A stretch of DNA of 64,000 nucleotides from contig JADJWY010000008.1 in the NCBI GenBank assembly GCA_016716085.1, positions 310,001 to 374,000 of the forward strand, in the 5' to 3' direction. The notes beneath the pieces are model-generated. The model had not been told where the DNA came from. It saw only the letters and a program-made list of their open reading frames with translations, and searched no databases. Below, piece by piece: positions 24,764 through 33,918 of this stretch. Position numbers and translations under genes: made by a program. Every line of letters starts with the position of its first letter. Positions within the stretch are counted from its first letter, which is position 1. Source of the DNA: Hahellaceae bacterium (GTDB lineage Bacteria > Pseudomonadota > Gammaproteobacteria > Pseudomonadales > Oleiphilaceae).

Positions 24764-26236
24764 GTGAGTCAAGAGAAACTGGATAGTTGTTTTGGGGACT
24801 GGAAGGATCGTGAAACCGTTGCAGAGGCCATGATCCCGGTGATTGGCAGATTGTATCGGAAGAATAATGTCATTACTTCCGTCTATGGTCGCCCGATTAT
24901 CAGCCGGTCCGTTATTGGCATCCTCAAGGCGCACCGTTTCGTGCGTCAGGTTGAGCAGCAGGAGCTGTCTGTTCACGACACCTTCCCGATTCTGAAGCTG
25001 CTGGACGAGTACAACCTGGGCCCGGCTCGCGTGGATCTGGGTAAACTGGCGATCAAATTCAAGCGTAAAGGTGGCAGTAAGTCATTGGATGAGTTCCTGC
25101 GCGGCGAACTCGCGGATGTGATTGGTCAGTACGACCAGACCGAGGCCGCCCGCCGTGGCAGCCAGACCAAAGATGTCGTGTTGTTCGGTTTTGGCCGGAT
25201 TGGTCGTTTGCTGGCGCGCATCCTGATTGAAAAAGCCGGTGGTGGCGCGAACCTGCGTCTGCGCGCGATCGTTGTGCGCAAAGGTAAAGCCGACAACGAT
25301 CTGGAAAAACGTGCCAGCCTGCTGCGTCGCGACTCGGTACACGGCTCTTTCCAGGGCACGATTACCATTGATGAAGCGAACAATGCCATTATTGCCAACG
25401 GAAACTACATCCAGGTGATCTACGCGGATTCCCCGGACAACGTCGATTACACCGCCTTTGGTATCAACAACGCCATCGTCATCGATAATACCGGTGTGTG
25501 GCGTGATCGTGCGGGCCTGGAGCGTCACCTCAAGAGCAAGGGCGCCAGCCGCGTGCTGCTGACCGCACCGGGCAAGGGCGACATCAAGAATATCGTGTTC
25601 GGCATCAACAGTAACGACATTCAGGACAGCGACACGGTTCTGTCTGCCGCTTCATGTACGACGAACGCTATTACACCCGTTCTGAAGGCCGTCAATGACC
25701 GCTTTGGTATCGTCAATGGGCACGTAGAGACTGTGCATGCCTATACCAACGACCAGAACCTGATCGATAACTACCACAAAGGCACTCGCCGTGGTCGCAG
25801 CGCGCCGTTGAACATGGTTATCACCGAGACCGGTGCAGCCAAGGCGGTCGCCAAGGCGCTGCCCATTCTGGCGGGCAAGCTGACGGGTAACGCGATTCGC
25901 GTTCCGACCCCCAACGTGTCAATGGCGATTCTGAACCTGAATCTGGATAAAGCCACGACAGTCGAAGAAATCAATGACTACCTGCGCGGCGTGTCACTGC
26001 ACTCCGAGTTGCAGAAGCAGATTGATTTCACGAATTCGTCCGAAGTGGTATCCAGTGATTTTGTTGGCTCGCGACATGCCGGCATCGTAGATGCGCAGGC
26101 AACCATCGCTAACGACAACCGTGTTGTTCTGTACGTTTGGTACGATAACGAGGCCGGCTACAGTGCACAGGTGGTTCGTATCGTCAATCAGATGGCGGGC
26201 GTTACCTATCCGGTTTACCCAGCAAGTATGGGTTAA
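24764..26236 (+). CDS. gap: Glyceraldehyde-3-phosphate dehydrogenase, long form
   Basis: 490 residues against about 335 for standard GAPDH, because of an N-terminal extension of about 130 residues (charged, helical), as in the PA3001-like class. The Rossmann start G-F-G-R-I-G-R follows the extension. The catalytic Cys is C298 in S-A-A-S-C-T-T-N-A, with H in the T-V-H-A-Y-T segment nearby. It oxidises glyceraldehyde-3-phosphate with phosphate and NAD(P)+; this long class is thought to act mainly in gluconeogenesis. GTG start. A clear promoter upstream and a terminator downstream make it a single-gene unit. Confidence 0.93.
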   Translation: MSQEKLDSCFGDWKDRETVAEAMIPVIGRLYRKNNVITSVYGRPIISRSVIGILKAHRFVRQVEQQELSVHDTFPILKLLDEYNLGPARVDLGKLAIKFKRKGGSKSLDEFLRGELADVIGQYDQTEAARRGSQTKDVVLFGFGRIGRLLARILIEKAGGGANLRLRAIVVRKGKADNDLEKRASLLRRDSVHGSFQGTITIDEANNAIIANGNYIQVIYADSPDNVDYTAFGINNAIVIDNTGVWRDRAGLERHLKSKGASRVLLTAPGKGDIKNIVFGINSNDIQDSDTVLSAASCTTNAITPVLKAVNDRFGIVNGHVETVHAYTNDQNLIDNYHKGTRRGRSAPLNMVITETGAAKAVAKALPILAGKLTGNAIRVPTPNVSMAILNLNLDKATTVEEINDYLRGVSLHSELQKQIDFTNSSEVVSSDFVGSRHAGIVDAQATIANDNRVVLYVWYDNEAGYSAQVVRIVNQMAGVTYPVYPASMG

Positions 26237-26271
26237 TGTCCTCAGCCTCGCATGAGGCTGTGACCCTGAAG

Positions 26272-26296
26272 AACCTCGCTTCGGCGGGGTTTTTTT
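26272..26296 (+). terminator. Intrinsic terminator after gap
   Basis: AACCTCGC (26272-26279), TTCG loop, GCGGGGTT (26284-26291) and a run of T to 26296. A second short hairpin, AGCCTCGCATGAGGCT, lies just before it (26244-26259). Confidence 0.85.
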
Positions 26297-26297
26297 A

Positions 26298-26610
26298 TAG
26301 TTTTTGTTTTGATTTGCTACCGTTTTATCCAAATAAACCAATAAGATGAATAAAATATCTAAGAAAGGAGCTCAAGTGATTACGGTAACTGGTCGCGCTT
26401 TATAAGGCTGTTTTGAGGGATCTGGTCTAGACTTTCTGGGGGTAAGGTCGGGCGCCTTCAGGGTATCCCTTGTAGAAAAAGGTGATTTTGGTCACTATAA
26501 TGACCGCGAAATTTTAGGGTTGTCAGACAGCACTGTTTTCCACAAACAGGGCTTGCTTGCAGGCTTTTGCCGTTTGGCGTCACAAGAATATTAATGTTTA
26601 GGCAGGGCTG
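26298..26610 (+). promoter_or_regulatory. nqr operon upstream region with probable promoter
   Basis: 313 bp without a gene. A perfect TATAAT at 26496-26501 (CACTATAATGACC) is the best -10 box; the TTGTAG at 26470-26475 is 20 bp away, too far for a normal -35, so an activator may help. This would give a leader of about 100 nt before nqrA. An AAGGAG-GTG nine-codon open frame (26376-26405) lies further upstream and is not credited as a gene. Confidence 0.45.
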
Positions 26611-27951
26611 ATGATAAAGATCAAGAAAGGCCTTTCACTTCCTATCACGGGGGCTCCCACGCAATCAATTGAAGCGGGTAAGCCCGTCTCCAGGGTTGCG
26701 ATTATCGGATTTGACTATCCGGGGATGAAACCCACGATGGAAGTCAAGGAAGGTGACCAGGTTAAATGTGGACAGCTACTCTTCACGGATAAGAAAAACC
26801 CAGGGGTACGATATACGGCGCCCGCGTCCGGTGTGGTGTCCGCCATTCATCGCGGTGAAAAGCGTGTATTCCAATCCCTGGTCATTGATGTCAAAGGCGA
26901 TGAGCACGAGACCTTTGCTCACTTCAATCCCACTGAGCTGAATCAGCTGACCCGCGAACAGGTGCGGGATACGCTGGTTCAGTCCGGCGAATGGGTGGCC
27001 TTCAAAACCCGGCCCTACGGCAAGTCTCCCGCCGTAGACGCTGAGCCCCATTCGATTTTTATCACCGCCATGGATACCCATCCGCTGGCTGCAAATCCCA
27101 AAGTCATCCTGGAAGCAGAAAAAGCGGCCTTTCGAAGCGGCATACAAGTGATTGCGCATTTGACCCGCGGCAAGGTGTTTGTTTGCACGGCACCCGATCT
27201 GACGCCAGAATTGCCAGCAGGTGAAATCAAGCACGAGGTGTTTGACGGTCCACATCCTGCGGGTCTGGCTGGCACTCATATCCATTTTCTCGATCCGGTC
27301 AGCGCCGAAAAATCGGTCTGGTCGATTGGGTATCAGGATGTCATTGCCATCGGACACCTCTTTACAACAGGTAAGAAATACACCAAGCGAGTGGTTGCGC
27401 TGGCGGGTCCGTCGGTCAAGAAACCCCGTCTGGTCAGTACCCGAGCAGGCGCGTGCCTGAGCGAGTTGACGGCCGGTGAACTCAATGGCACGAACAATCG
27501 CGTGATTTCCGGTTCCGTTTTTGGTGGTCGTCACGCCCGCGGCAGTGCTGATTTTCTGGGGCGTTTCGCCAATCAGGTGTCCTGTCTTGAAGAAGGCAAT
27601 GTTCGTGAATTTATGGGATGGCTCTCACCCGGTAGTGATCGTTTCTCCGTACTGGGCATTTACCTGTCCAAGTTGACGCCGGGCAAACTGTTTAACTTCA
27701 ATACCTCGACCAATGGCAGTGATCGGGCCATGGTGCCGGTGGGTTCGTATGAAAAGGTGATGCCGCTGGATATTCTGCCGACGCAGTTGCTGAGAAGCCT
27801 GATCGTTGGCGATACCGAAATGGCACAGAAACTGGGGTGTCTGGAACTGGACGAAGAAGATCTGTCGTTGTGTACGTTCGTGTGCCCTGGGAAATACGAA
27901 TACGGTCCGATCTTGCGTGATAATCTGACACGCATTGAGAAAGAGGGTTGA
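26611..27951 (+). CDS. nqrA: Na+-translocating NADH:quinone reductase subunit A
   Basis: 446 residues, standard length. Starts M-I-K-I-K-K-G-L-S-L-P-I-T-G, the family's hallmark; a lipoyl-like G-D-Q-V-K-C-G-Q-L segment (about 48-56) is followed by the barrel domain. NqrA is the soluble subunit that contacts quinone together with NqrB. First gene of six in the nqrABCDEF operon; nqrB starts 4 bp after its stop. Confidence 0.97.
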   Translation: MIKIKKGLSLPITGAPTQSIEAGKPVSRVAIIGFDYPGMKPTMEVKEGDQVKCGQLLFTDKKNPGVRYTAPASGVVSAIHRGEKRVFQSLVIDVKGDEHETFAHFNPTELNQLTREQVRDTLVQSGEWVAFKTRPYGKSPAVDAEPHSIFITAMDTHPLAANPKVILEAEKAAFRSGIQVIAHLTRGKVFVCTAPDLTPELPAGEIKHEVFDGPHPAGLAGTHIHFLDPVSAEKSVWSIGYQDVIAIGHLFTTGKKYTKRVVALAGPSVKKPRLVSTRAGACLSELTAGELNGTNNRVISGSVFGGRHARGSADFLGRFANQVSCLEEGNVREFMGWLSPGSDRFSVLGIYLSKLTPGKLFNFNTSTNGSDRAMVPVGSYEKVMPLDILPTQLLRSLIVGDTEMAQKLGCLELDEEDLSLCTFVCPGKYEYGPILRDNLTRIEKEG

Positions 27952-27955
27952 TGGC

Positions 27956-29155
27956 ATGGGTTTGCGACAAATTCTGGATAAAATCGAGCCTCTGTTCGAA
28001 AAAGGCGGCAAGTACGAGAAGCTGTACCCGCTCTATGAAGCAGCGGACACCATTTTCTATACACCGGGAAAAGTAACGACTGCAAACACGCACGTGCGTG
28101 ATGGCGTTGATCTCAAGCGCATCATGATTACGGTGTGGTTCTGCGTGTTCCCCGCGATGTTTTTTGGCATGTACAACATCGGTTTGCAGGCCAATACCTA
28201 CCTGGCTGCGCAGGGTGCGGCGATGGACGATTCCTGGCACTCCGTCCTCATCGCGCTGTTTGCCGGAAATGATCCCGGCAGCATCTGGGACAACATGATC
28301 TATGGCGCGGCTTACTTCCTGCCTATCTATATGGTTACCTTTGTGGTCGGCGGATTTTGGGAAGTGCTGTTTGCGGCCGTGCGCAAGCACGAGGTGAACG
28401 AAGGCTTTTTCGTGACCTCGATCCTGTTCGCCTTGATTTGCCCTCCGACACTACCCCTTTGGCAGGCGGCACTGGGAATCAGTTTCGGCGTGGTCATTGG
28501 TAAGGAAGTTTTCGGGGGTACCGGTAAGAACTTCCTTAACCCCGCCCTGACGGGTCGTGCCTTCCTGTATTTCGCTTATCCTGCACAAATTTCAGGTGAC
28601 GCGATCTGGACAGCCGTAGACGGCTTCAGTGGCGCGACGTCGCTCAGTATTGCGGCCTCCGGGGGGATGGAAGCGCTCTCACAGAGTGTGACCTGGATGG
28701 ATGCTTTCCTGGGCTTTGAGCAAGGCTCTGTCGGTGAAACCTCTGTGCTGGCTATCCTGCTGGGTGGTGCCGTTCTGGTTGCAATGGGTATTGCCTCCTG
28801 GCGCATTATCTCAGGCGTGTTTATCGGCATGGCGGCGACCGCAACCCTGCTGAATGTCGTGGGATCGACGACCAACCCCATGTTTGCCGTGCCTGCGCAC
28901 TGGCACCTGGTCATGGGTGGCTTTGCCTTTGGCATGATTTTTATGGCGACCGACCCGGTTTCCTCGTCCATGACGGATGCAGGCAAATGGGTTTTCGGCG
29001 CGCTGATCGGGTTCATGACCGTGCTGATTCGCGTCATCAACCCGGCCTTCCCCGAGGGCATTATGCTGGCAATCCTTTTCGGTAACCTGTTTGCGCCGTA
29101 CATCGACCATGTTGTCGTTCAGGCCAATATCAAGCGGAGGTTGGCGCGTGTCTAA
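27956..29155 (+). CDS. nqrB: Na+-NQR subunit B
   Basis: 399 residues from the ATG at 27956 (M-G-L-R-Q), preferred over the in-frame upstream ATG, which lies inside nqrA. About ten membrane helices. The covalent FMN site is T228 in G-F-S-G-A-T-S, the S-G-A-T flavinylation motif recognised by ApbE. NqrB carries the sodium path, riboflavin and quinone contacts in characterised enzymes. Confidence 0.97.
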   Translation: MGLRQILDKIEPLFEKGGKYEKLYPLYEAADTIFYTPGKVTTANTHVRDGVDLKRIMITVWFCVFPAMFFGMYNIGLQANTYLAAQGAAMDDSWHSVLIALFAGNDPGSIWDNMIYGAAYFLPIYMVTFVVGGFWEVLFAAVRKHEVNEGFFVTSILFALICPPTLPLWQAALGISFGVVIGKEVFGGTGKNFLNPALTGRAFLYFAYPAQISGDAIWTAVDGFSGATSLSIAASGGMEALSQSVTWMDAFLGFEQGSVGETSVLAILLGGAVLVAMGIASWRIISGVFIGMAATATLLNVVGSTTNPMFAVPAHWHLVMGGFAFGMIFMATDPVSSSMTDAGKWVFGALIGFMTVLIRVINPAFPEGIMLAILFGNLFAPYIDHVVVQANIKRRLARV

Positions 29156-29957
29156 GTCAAACGATACCATTCAGAAAACCATCATTGTCGCGCTGGCACT
29201 GTGTATTGTGTGCTCGATTTTCGTCGCAGGGTCGGCTGTGTTGCTGAAGCCGGTTCAGGTCTCCAATCGCATGCTTAACATGAAGGAGAATATCCTGCGT
29301 GCGGGCGGCATGATTGGCGTTCATCCGTCGAAAAAAGAGGTTGAAGAAGCCTTTACGGCAGTCGTTCCGCGCATCGTCAACCTCGAAACGGGGCAGTTTG
29401 TCGAGCCTTCTGAGGCGGGGTACAGCAGTGTCGATGCCTTCGATCAGAAGCGAGTCAGCCAAAATCCGAACCTGTCTAAGGTCTTGAGTAGTTCCGAAGA
29501 CATGGCGGGTATTAAGCGTCGTGAACGGTTTGCCAAGGTCTACCTGGTCAAGGGGGACGACGGTATTGAAAAGATCATTCTACCGGTTAGGGGCTATGGT
29601 TTGTGGTCAACGCTGTATGGCTTTATGGCGCTGAAGGGCGACGGCAATACGGTGTTGGGCTTTGGCTTCTATGAACATGCGGAGACGCCAGGTCTCGGTG
29701 GTGAAGTGGATAACCCGAACTGGAAAGCCCTATGGCCCGGTAAAGAAATCTACGATGACAGTGGTAATGTTGCGGTCGCACTGGTCAAAGGGGGCGTTCA
29801 ACCCGAGTCGCCAACGGCCCGTTACTCCGTGGACTCACTCGCCGGTGCAACCCTTACCAGTCGCGGCGTGCAAAACCTGCTGCATTACTGGATGGGGCAG
29901 GAAGGGTATAAAACGTTCTTGAATAAGTTGAAGTCAGGGGAGGCCGGCAATGTCTGA
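29148..29957 (+). CDS. nqrC: Na+-NQR subunit C
   Basis: 269 residues from a GTG overlapping the nqrB stop by 8 bp, with GCGGAGG upstream. One N-terminal membrane helix (about 11-32) and a periplasmic FMN domain. The second covalent FMN site is T235 in L-A-G-A-T-L-T-S. Receives electrons from the NqrF/NqrD-E iron centres and passes them to NqrB. Confidence 0.96.
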   Translation: MSKSNDTIQKTIIVALALCIVCSIFVAGSAVLLKPVQVSNRMLNMKENILRAGGMIGVHPSKKEVEEAFTAVVPRIVNLETGQFVEPSEAGYSSVDAFDQKRVSQNPNLSKVLSSSEDMAGIKRRERFAKVYLVKGDDGIEKIILPVRGYGLWSTLYGFMALKGDGNTVLGFGFYEHAETPGLGGEVDNPNWKALWPGKEIYDDSGNVAVALVKGGVQPESPTARYSVDSLAGATLTSRGVQNLLHYWMGQEGYKTFLNKLKSGEAGNV

Positions 29958-30615
29958 AGTGACGATTAAAAAGGTTCTGGTTGAGCCGATTCTGAGCAAT
30001 AACCCGATTGCCTTGCAAATCCTCGGTATTTGCTCGGCGCTGGCCGTGACCACCAGTCTCAAACTTTCGCTGGTTATGGCGATTGCCGTGAGTCTGGTCA
30101 CGGCGTTTTCCAGTATGTTCGTGGCGATGATTCGCTCACATATCCCCAGTGCAATCCGGATCATCGTGCAGATGACCATCATTGCCTCGCTGGTTATCGT
30201 GGTTGATCAGGTGTTGAAAGCCTACGCGTATGAAATCAGTAAGCAGCTGTCCGTTTTCGTCGGACTGATCATCACCAACTGTATCGTAATGGGCCGTGCA
30301 GAAGCCTTTGCCATGCAGAATGGTCCGGTGCTGAGCTTCCTGGACGGGATTGGTAACGGCGCGGGCTATGGTTTGATGCTGGTCGCAGTCGCCGTCATTC
30401 GGGAGTTATTGGGTTCAGGCAAACTGCTGGGCTTCGAAATTTTGCCGACGATTGCCAATGGCGGCTGGTATCAGCCAAATGGTCTGCTGTTATTGCCCCC
30501 CAGTGCCTTTTTCATCATCGGGCTGATTATTTGGGGTGTGCGTACCTATGACAGGAAACAGGCTGAGGGTGCGGATTACAAACTCTCTGCCCACAAAGTC
30601 AAGGAGGCCTTTTAA
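29950..30615 (+). CDS. nqrD: Na+-NQR subunit D
   Basis: 221 residues, six membrane helices. Conserved T-N-C-I-V-M-G-R segment (about 111-118) supplies a Cys of the intramembrane iron site shared with NqrE. Overlaps nqrC by 8 bp. Inverted topology to NqrE is known for this pair. Confidence 0.96.
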   Translation: MSEVTIKKVLVEPILSNNPIALQILGICSALAVTTSLKLSLVMAIAVSLVTAFSSMFVAMIRSHIPSAIRIIVQMTIIASLVIVVDQVLKAYAYEISKQLSVFVGLIITNCIVMGRAEAFAMQNGPVLSFLDGIGNGAGYGLMLVAVAVIRELLGSGKLLGFEILPTIANGGWYQPNGLLLLPPSAFFIIGLIIWGVRTYDRKQAEGADYKLSAHKVKEAF

Positions 30616-30617
30616 GT

Positions 30618-31229
30618 ATGTTTGAGCATTTGTTGAGCCTTTTAATCAAGGCCATTTTTGTTGAAAACATGGCGCTGGCCTTCTTTTTGGGTATGTGTAC
30701 CTTCATGGCGCTGTCCAAAAAGATCGAAGCGGCCGTAGGTCTGGGTATTGCCGTAGTGGTGGTTCTGGGTATTACCGTACCCATCAACAATATCATCTAT
30801 AACGGCTTGTTGCGCGAAGGTGCGCTGGCGTGGGCCGGTGCCCCGGATGTTGATCTGAGCTTTCTGGGCTTGCTGACCTATATCGGTGTAATCGCCGCCA
30901 TCGTGCAGATTCTGGAGATGGTTCTGGATAAGTATTTTCCAGCGCTCTACAACGCACTGGGTGTCTTTTTACCACTGATTACGGTGAATTGCGCCATCAT
31001 GGGTGCGTCATTGTTCATGGTCGAGCGGGACTACAACCTGGCGGAAAGTACGGTTTATGGCGTGGGTGCCGGGGTGGGGTGGGCCTTGTCCATCATTGCG
31101 CTGGCGGGGATTCGCGAAAAACTGAAATACAGTGATGTGCCTGAAGGTTTGAGAGGGTTGGGAATTACCTTTATTACCGTGGGCCTGATGTCATTAGGAT
31201 TCATGTCTTTCTCGGGCGTTTCGCTGTAA
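30618..31229 (+). CDS. nqrE: Na+-NQR subunit E
   Basis: 203 residues, six membrane helices. V-N-C-A-I-M-G-A (about 119-126) mirrors the NqrD motif and completes the intramembrane iron-sulphur site. The start lies 2 bp after the nqrD stop. Confidence 0.96.
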   Translation: MFEHLLSLLIKAIFVENMALAFFLGMCTFMALSKKIEAAVGLGIAVVVVLGITVPINNIIYNGLLREGALAWAGAPDVDLSFLGLLTYIGVIAAIVQILEMVLDKYFPALYNALGVFLPLITVNCAIMGASLFMVERDYNLAESTVYGVGAGVGWALSIIALAGIREKLKYSDVPEGLRGLGITFITVGLMSLGFMSFSGVSL

Positions 31230-31269
31230 GCGCCCCAAGCCCGATTAGAAGCTATAAGGTCAAGAACTT

Positions 31270-32496
31270 ATGAATACAGAAGTTATCTTAGGGGTGGGGA
31301 TGTTCACGGCGATTGTATTATCGCTCGTTGCGATCATTCTGGTTGCCCGTTCGCGCCTGGTCAGCTCAGGCGAAGTGTCTATTGTCGTCAATGAAGATGA
31401 AAACCACGCCATTTCCACCCCGGCGGGTGGCAAGTTGCTGCAAACGCTTGCCAGCCAGGGGCTTTTCCTGTCATCAGCCTGTGGGGGCGGCGGAAGCTGC
31501 GCTCAGTGCAAGTGCAAGGTGCTTGAAGGGGGCGGTTCAATGCTGCCCACCGAACGCGCCCACTTTACCCGTCGGGAAGAGAAGGAAGGCTGGCGCTTGT
31601 CCTGTCAGGTCGCCGTTAAGCAGGACATGAAAATCGAAGTGCCGGAAGAGGTCTTCGGTGTCAAGAAATGGGAGTGTACGGTTGTTTCTAACGATAACGT
31701 CGCAACCTTCATCAAGGAGTTAGTGCTGCAGCTGCCTGATGGCGAAGTGGTGGACTTCCGCGCTGGTGGTTACGTGCAGCTGGAATCACCCCCTTACGAT
31801 GTCTCGTTCAAAGACTTCAGTATTGCCGATAAGTATCGCGAAGACTGGGATAAGCACAATCTGTGGCGTTTCCGCTCCACGGTGAAAGAAACCGTCATTC
31901 GTGCGTACTCCATGGCAAACTACCCTGAAGAGAAAGGGGTGTTGAAGTTCAATATTCGTATTGCTACGCCGCCTCCGGGTACCAACTTCCCGCCTGGGCA
32001 GATGTCCTCTTGGGTCTTTTCATTAAAGCCGGGTGACAAGGTCACGGTTTACGGTCCTTTTGGTGAGTTTTTTGCCAAGAAAACGGATGCCGAAATGGTG
32101 TTTATCGGCGGTGGTGCGGGTATGGCGCCGATGCGAGCCCATATTTTTGACCAGCTCAAGCGTTTGCAATCGAAGCGTAAAATGTCCTTCTGGTATGGTG
32201 CGCGAAGCTTGCGGGAGATGTTCTACGTTCAGGATTTTGACGGTCTTGCTACTGACAATGAGAATTTCCAGTGGCATGTAGCGTTGTCAGATCCGCTGCC
32301 CGTCGATAACTGGAAAGGTTACACAGGCTTCATCCACAACGTGTTGCTTGAAAACTATTTGAAAAATCATCCTGCACCGGAAGATTGCGAGTTTTATATG
32401 TGTGGTCCGCCCATGATGAATGCGGCCGTGATCAAGATGCTCAAAGATATGGGTGTTGAGGACGAAAACATAATGCTCGATGACTTTGGTGGTTAA
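31270..32496 (+). CDS. nqrF: Na+-NQR subunit F, NADH dehydrogenase
   Basis: 408 residues. An N-terminal membrane helix (about 5-25), a 2Fe-2S ferredoxin domain with C-G-G-G-G-S-C-A-Q-C (about 70-79) and a distal Cys in L-S-C-Q, then an FAD domain (R-A-Y-S-M-A-N) and an NADH-binding domain (G-G-G-A-G-M-A-P-M; C-G-P-P-M-M-N near the end). The electron entry subunit. 40 bp from nqrE, last gene before a terminator-like hairpin. Confidence 0.97.
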   Translation: MNTEVILGVGMFTAIVLSLVAIILVARSRLVSSGEVSIVVNEDENHAISTPAGGKLLQTLASQGLFLSSACGGGGSCAQCKCKVLEGGGSMLPTERAHFTRREEKEGWRLSCQVAVKQDMKIEVPEEVFGVKKWECTVVSNDNVATFIKELVLQLPDGEVVDFRAGGYVQLESPPYDVSFKDFSIADKYREDWDKHNLWRFRSTVKETVIRAYSMANYPEEKGVLKFNIRIATPPPGTNFPPGQMSSWVFSLKPGDKVTVYGPFGEFFAKKTDAEMVFIGGGAGMAPMRAHIFDQLKRLQSKRKMSFWYGARSLREMFYVQDFDGLATDNENFQWHVALSDPLPVDNWKGYTGFIHNVLLENYLKNHPAPEDCEFYMCGPPMMNAAVIKMLKDMGVEDENIMLDDFGG

Positions 32497-32517
32497 GTCG
32501 GGCTAAGTCAAAACCGG

Positions 32518-32562
32518 AGCCTTGCCTTGCCTGTGAATAGCAGGAAAGCGCAGGGCTTTTTT
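32518..32562 (+). terminator. Terminator-like hairpin between nqrF and apbE
   Basis: AGCCTTGC (32518-32525) pairs with GCAGGGCT (32550-32557; one G-U), with an inner CCTG/CAGG stem, followed by T to 32562. It could set a lower level of apbE-nqrM than of the structural subunits. Confidence 0.6.
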
Positions 32563-32576
32563 ATGGGTGTAAGGGA

Positions 32577-33608
32577 ATGAAAACCATGATGTTGAGGCTG
32601 CTTGGACATGCAGCCTGTCTGATGTTGCTGTTGGGCTGCGAGTCTGACGCTCCTCCGATGAGCACAACAGAAGGCGCGGTGATGGGGACGGACTACCATA
32701 TTACATGGATCAACCCACTGGCGCAGGATGAGCAGGTGATTCGTGAGGGCTTATTCAATGCCCTGAGTGATGTAGACGATACGATGTCGACCTATCAGGA
32801 GACCTCTGAACTTTCCCGGTTGAATCAATCGGCGATCAATACACGTTTAGATCTCTCACCGGACATGACCTATTTACTGGGCATGGCAGATGATATTCAT
32901 CAGCAGAGCGGTGGGGCGTTTGATGTCACCGTGGGGGCGCTGGTTAACCTTTGGGGGTTTGGACCGGATTACAAGCCGGATGCTGTGCCGGATGCGGAGC
33001 AGATCAAGGTTCTGTTAGGGCAAATGGGTCAGCCTTCACTCACGATCAATCGACAAGCCCGCACATTGGTCAAAGAAAAACCGGTGATGATCGATTTGTC
33101 TGCCATTGCGAAGGGATACGGTGTTGATAAAGCCGCCGAATATCTCGAAAGCAAAGGGATTACGCGATACATGGTTGAGGTTGGCGGTGAAATCCGGCTG
33201 AAAGGACCTAAGTTGAATGGTGAGCCCTGGCGCATCGCGGTAGAATCTCCAGTGGGGATTCGGGAAATATATAGCGTGTTATCATTCAATGATGCAGCGA
33301 TGGCGACCAGTGGCGATTATCGAAATTATTTTGAGAAAGATGGCGTGCGCTATAGTCATACCATTGATCCGCGCACGGGAAGCCCCATCCGTCATAATTT
33401 GGCCTCAGTGAGTGTGCTGGCGGAAAACACCGCACTGGCGGATGGTTGGGCGACGGCGTTTATGGTGTTGGGCGTAGAGGCTGGGAAGCGGTTGGCCGAA
33501 GAGAAGGGAATGGCGGTGTATTTCATTTTCAAAGGCGAAAAGGGTTTTGAAGATTGGGCCTCGACCGCCTTCAAACAGCGTGTCGGCAATGTGGAGAAGA
33601 ACGGATGA
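32577..33608 (+). CDS. apbE: FAD:protein FMN transferase ApbE
   Basis: 343 residues. Lipoprotein signal with the lipobox L-L-L-G-C (C21). The ApbE domain shows M-G-T-D-Y-H-I-T, D-L-S-A-I-A-K-G-Y-G-V-D (about 171-182), V-G-G-E-I-R and the metal-binding H-T-I-D-P-R-T-G (about 260-267). In the periplasm it transfers FMN from FAD to the threonines of NqrB and NqrC. Translationally coupled to nqrM by an ATGA overlap. Confidence 0.95.
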   Translation: MKTMMLRLLGHAACLMLLLGCESDAPPMSTTEGAVMGTDYHITWINPLAQDEQVIREGLFNALSDVDDTMSTYQETSELSRLNQSAINTRLDLSPDMTYLLGMADDIHQQSGGAFDVTVGALVNLWGFGPDYKPDAVPDAEQIKVLLGQMGQPSLTINRQARTLVKEKPVMIDLSAIAKGYGVDKAAEYLESKGITRYMVEVGGEIRLKGPKLNGEPWRIAVESPVGIREIYSVLSFNDAAMATSGDYRNYFEKDGVRYSHTIDPRTGSPIRHNLASVSVLAENTALADGWATAFMVLGVEAGKRLAEEKGMAVYFIFKGEKGFEDWASTAFKQRVGNVEKNG

Positions 33609-33844
33609 CGATGTTTTTTGCGGTGCTGGGTGTCATGTTGTTGTTTGTGACGCTGATGTCGGTGGGTGTTCTGCTGGGGCGCAAACCGATATCGGGGTCT
33701 TGCGGGGGCATGAGTGCCCTGGGAATGGATGTTGCCTGTGATATCTGTAAGGGCGACAAATCTATTTGCGAAACGGAAATCGAGTCGGCCAAAAAGGCCA
33801 ATGAAGGCAAGGACTCTCTGGCAGTTGACGCGATGAAACGCTAG
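33605..33844 (+). CDS. nqrM: Na+-NQR maturation protein NqrM
   Basis: 79 residues from the ATG overlapping the apbE stop; an earlier in-frame start inside apbE is ignored. One membrane helix (about 3-23), then four Cys in S-C-G-G-M and A-C-D-I-C-K-G-D...I-C. NqrM (former DUF539) is needed to build the iron centre between NqrD and NqrE. Confidence 0.93.
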   Translation: MTMFFAVLGVMLLFVTLMSVGVLLGRKPISGSCGGMSALGMDVACDICKGDKSICETEIESAKKANEGKDSLAVDAMKR

Positions 33845-33918
33845 ATAGACAGCCAAAACATCGGAGATGAGCGTTGGGAAAGGTTAAAAAAACAAGCAGG
33901 CAAAATGGGAGCGAAAGG

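Noticed and set aside
26376..26405. Nine-codon leader peptide (AAGGAG, GTG start) ahead of nqrA
   Set aside because: It lies upstream of the best promoter candidate and has no regulatory codons or attenuator; likely chance.
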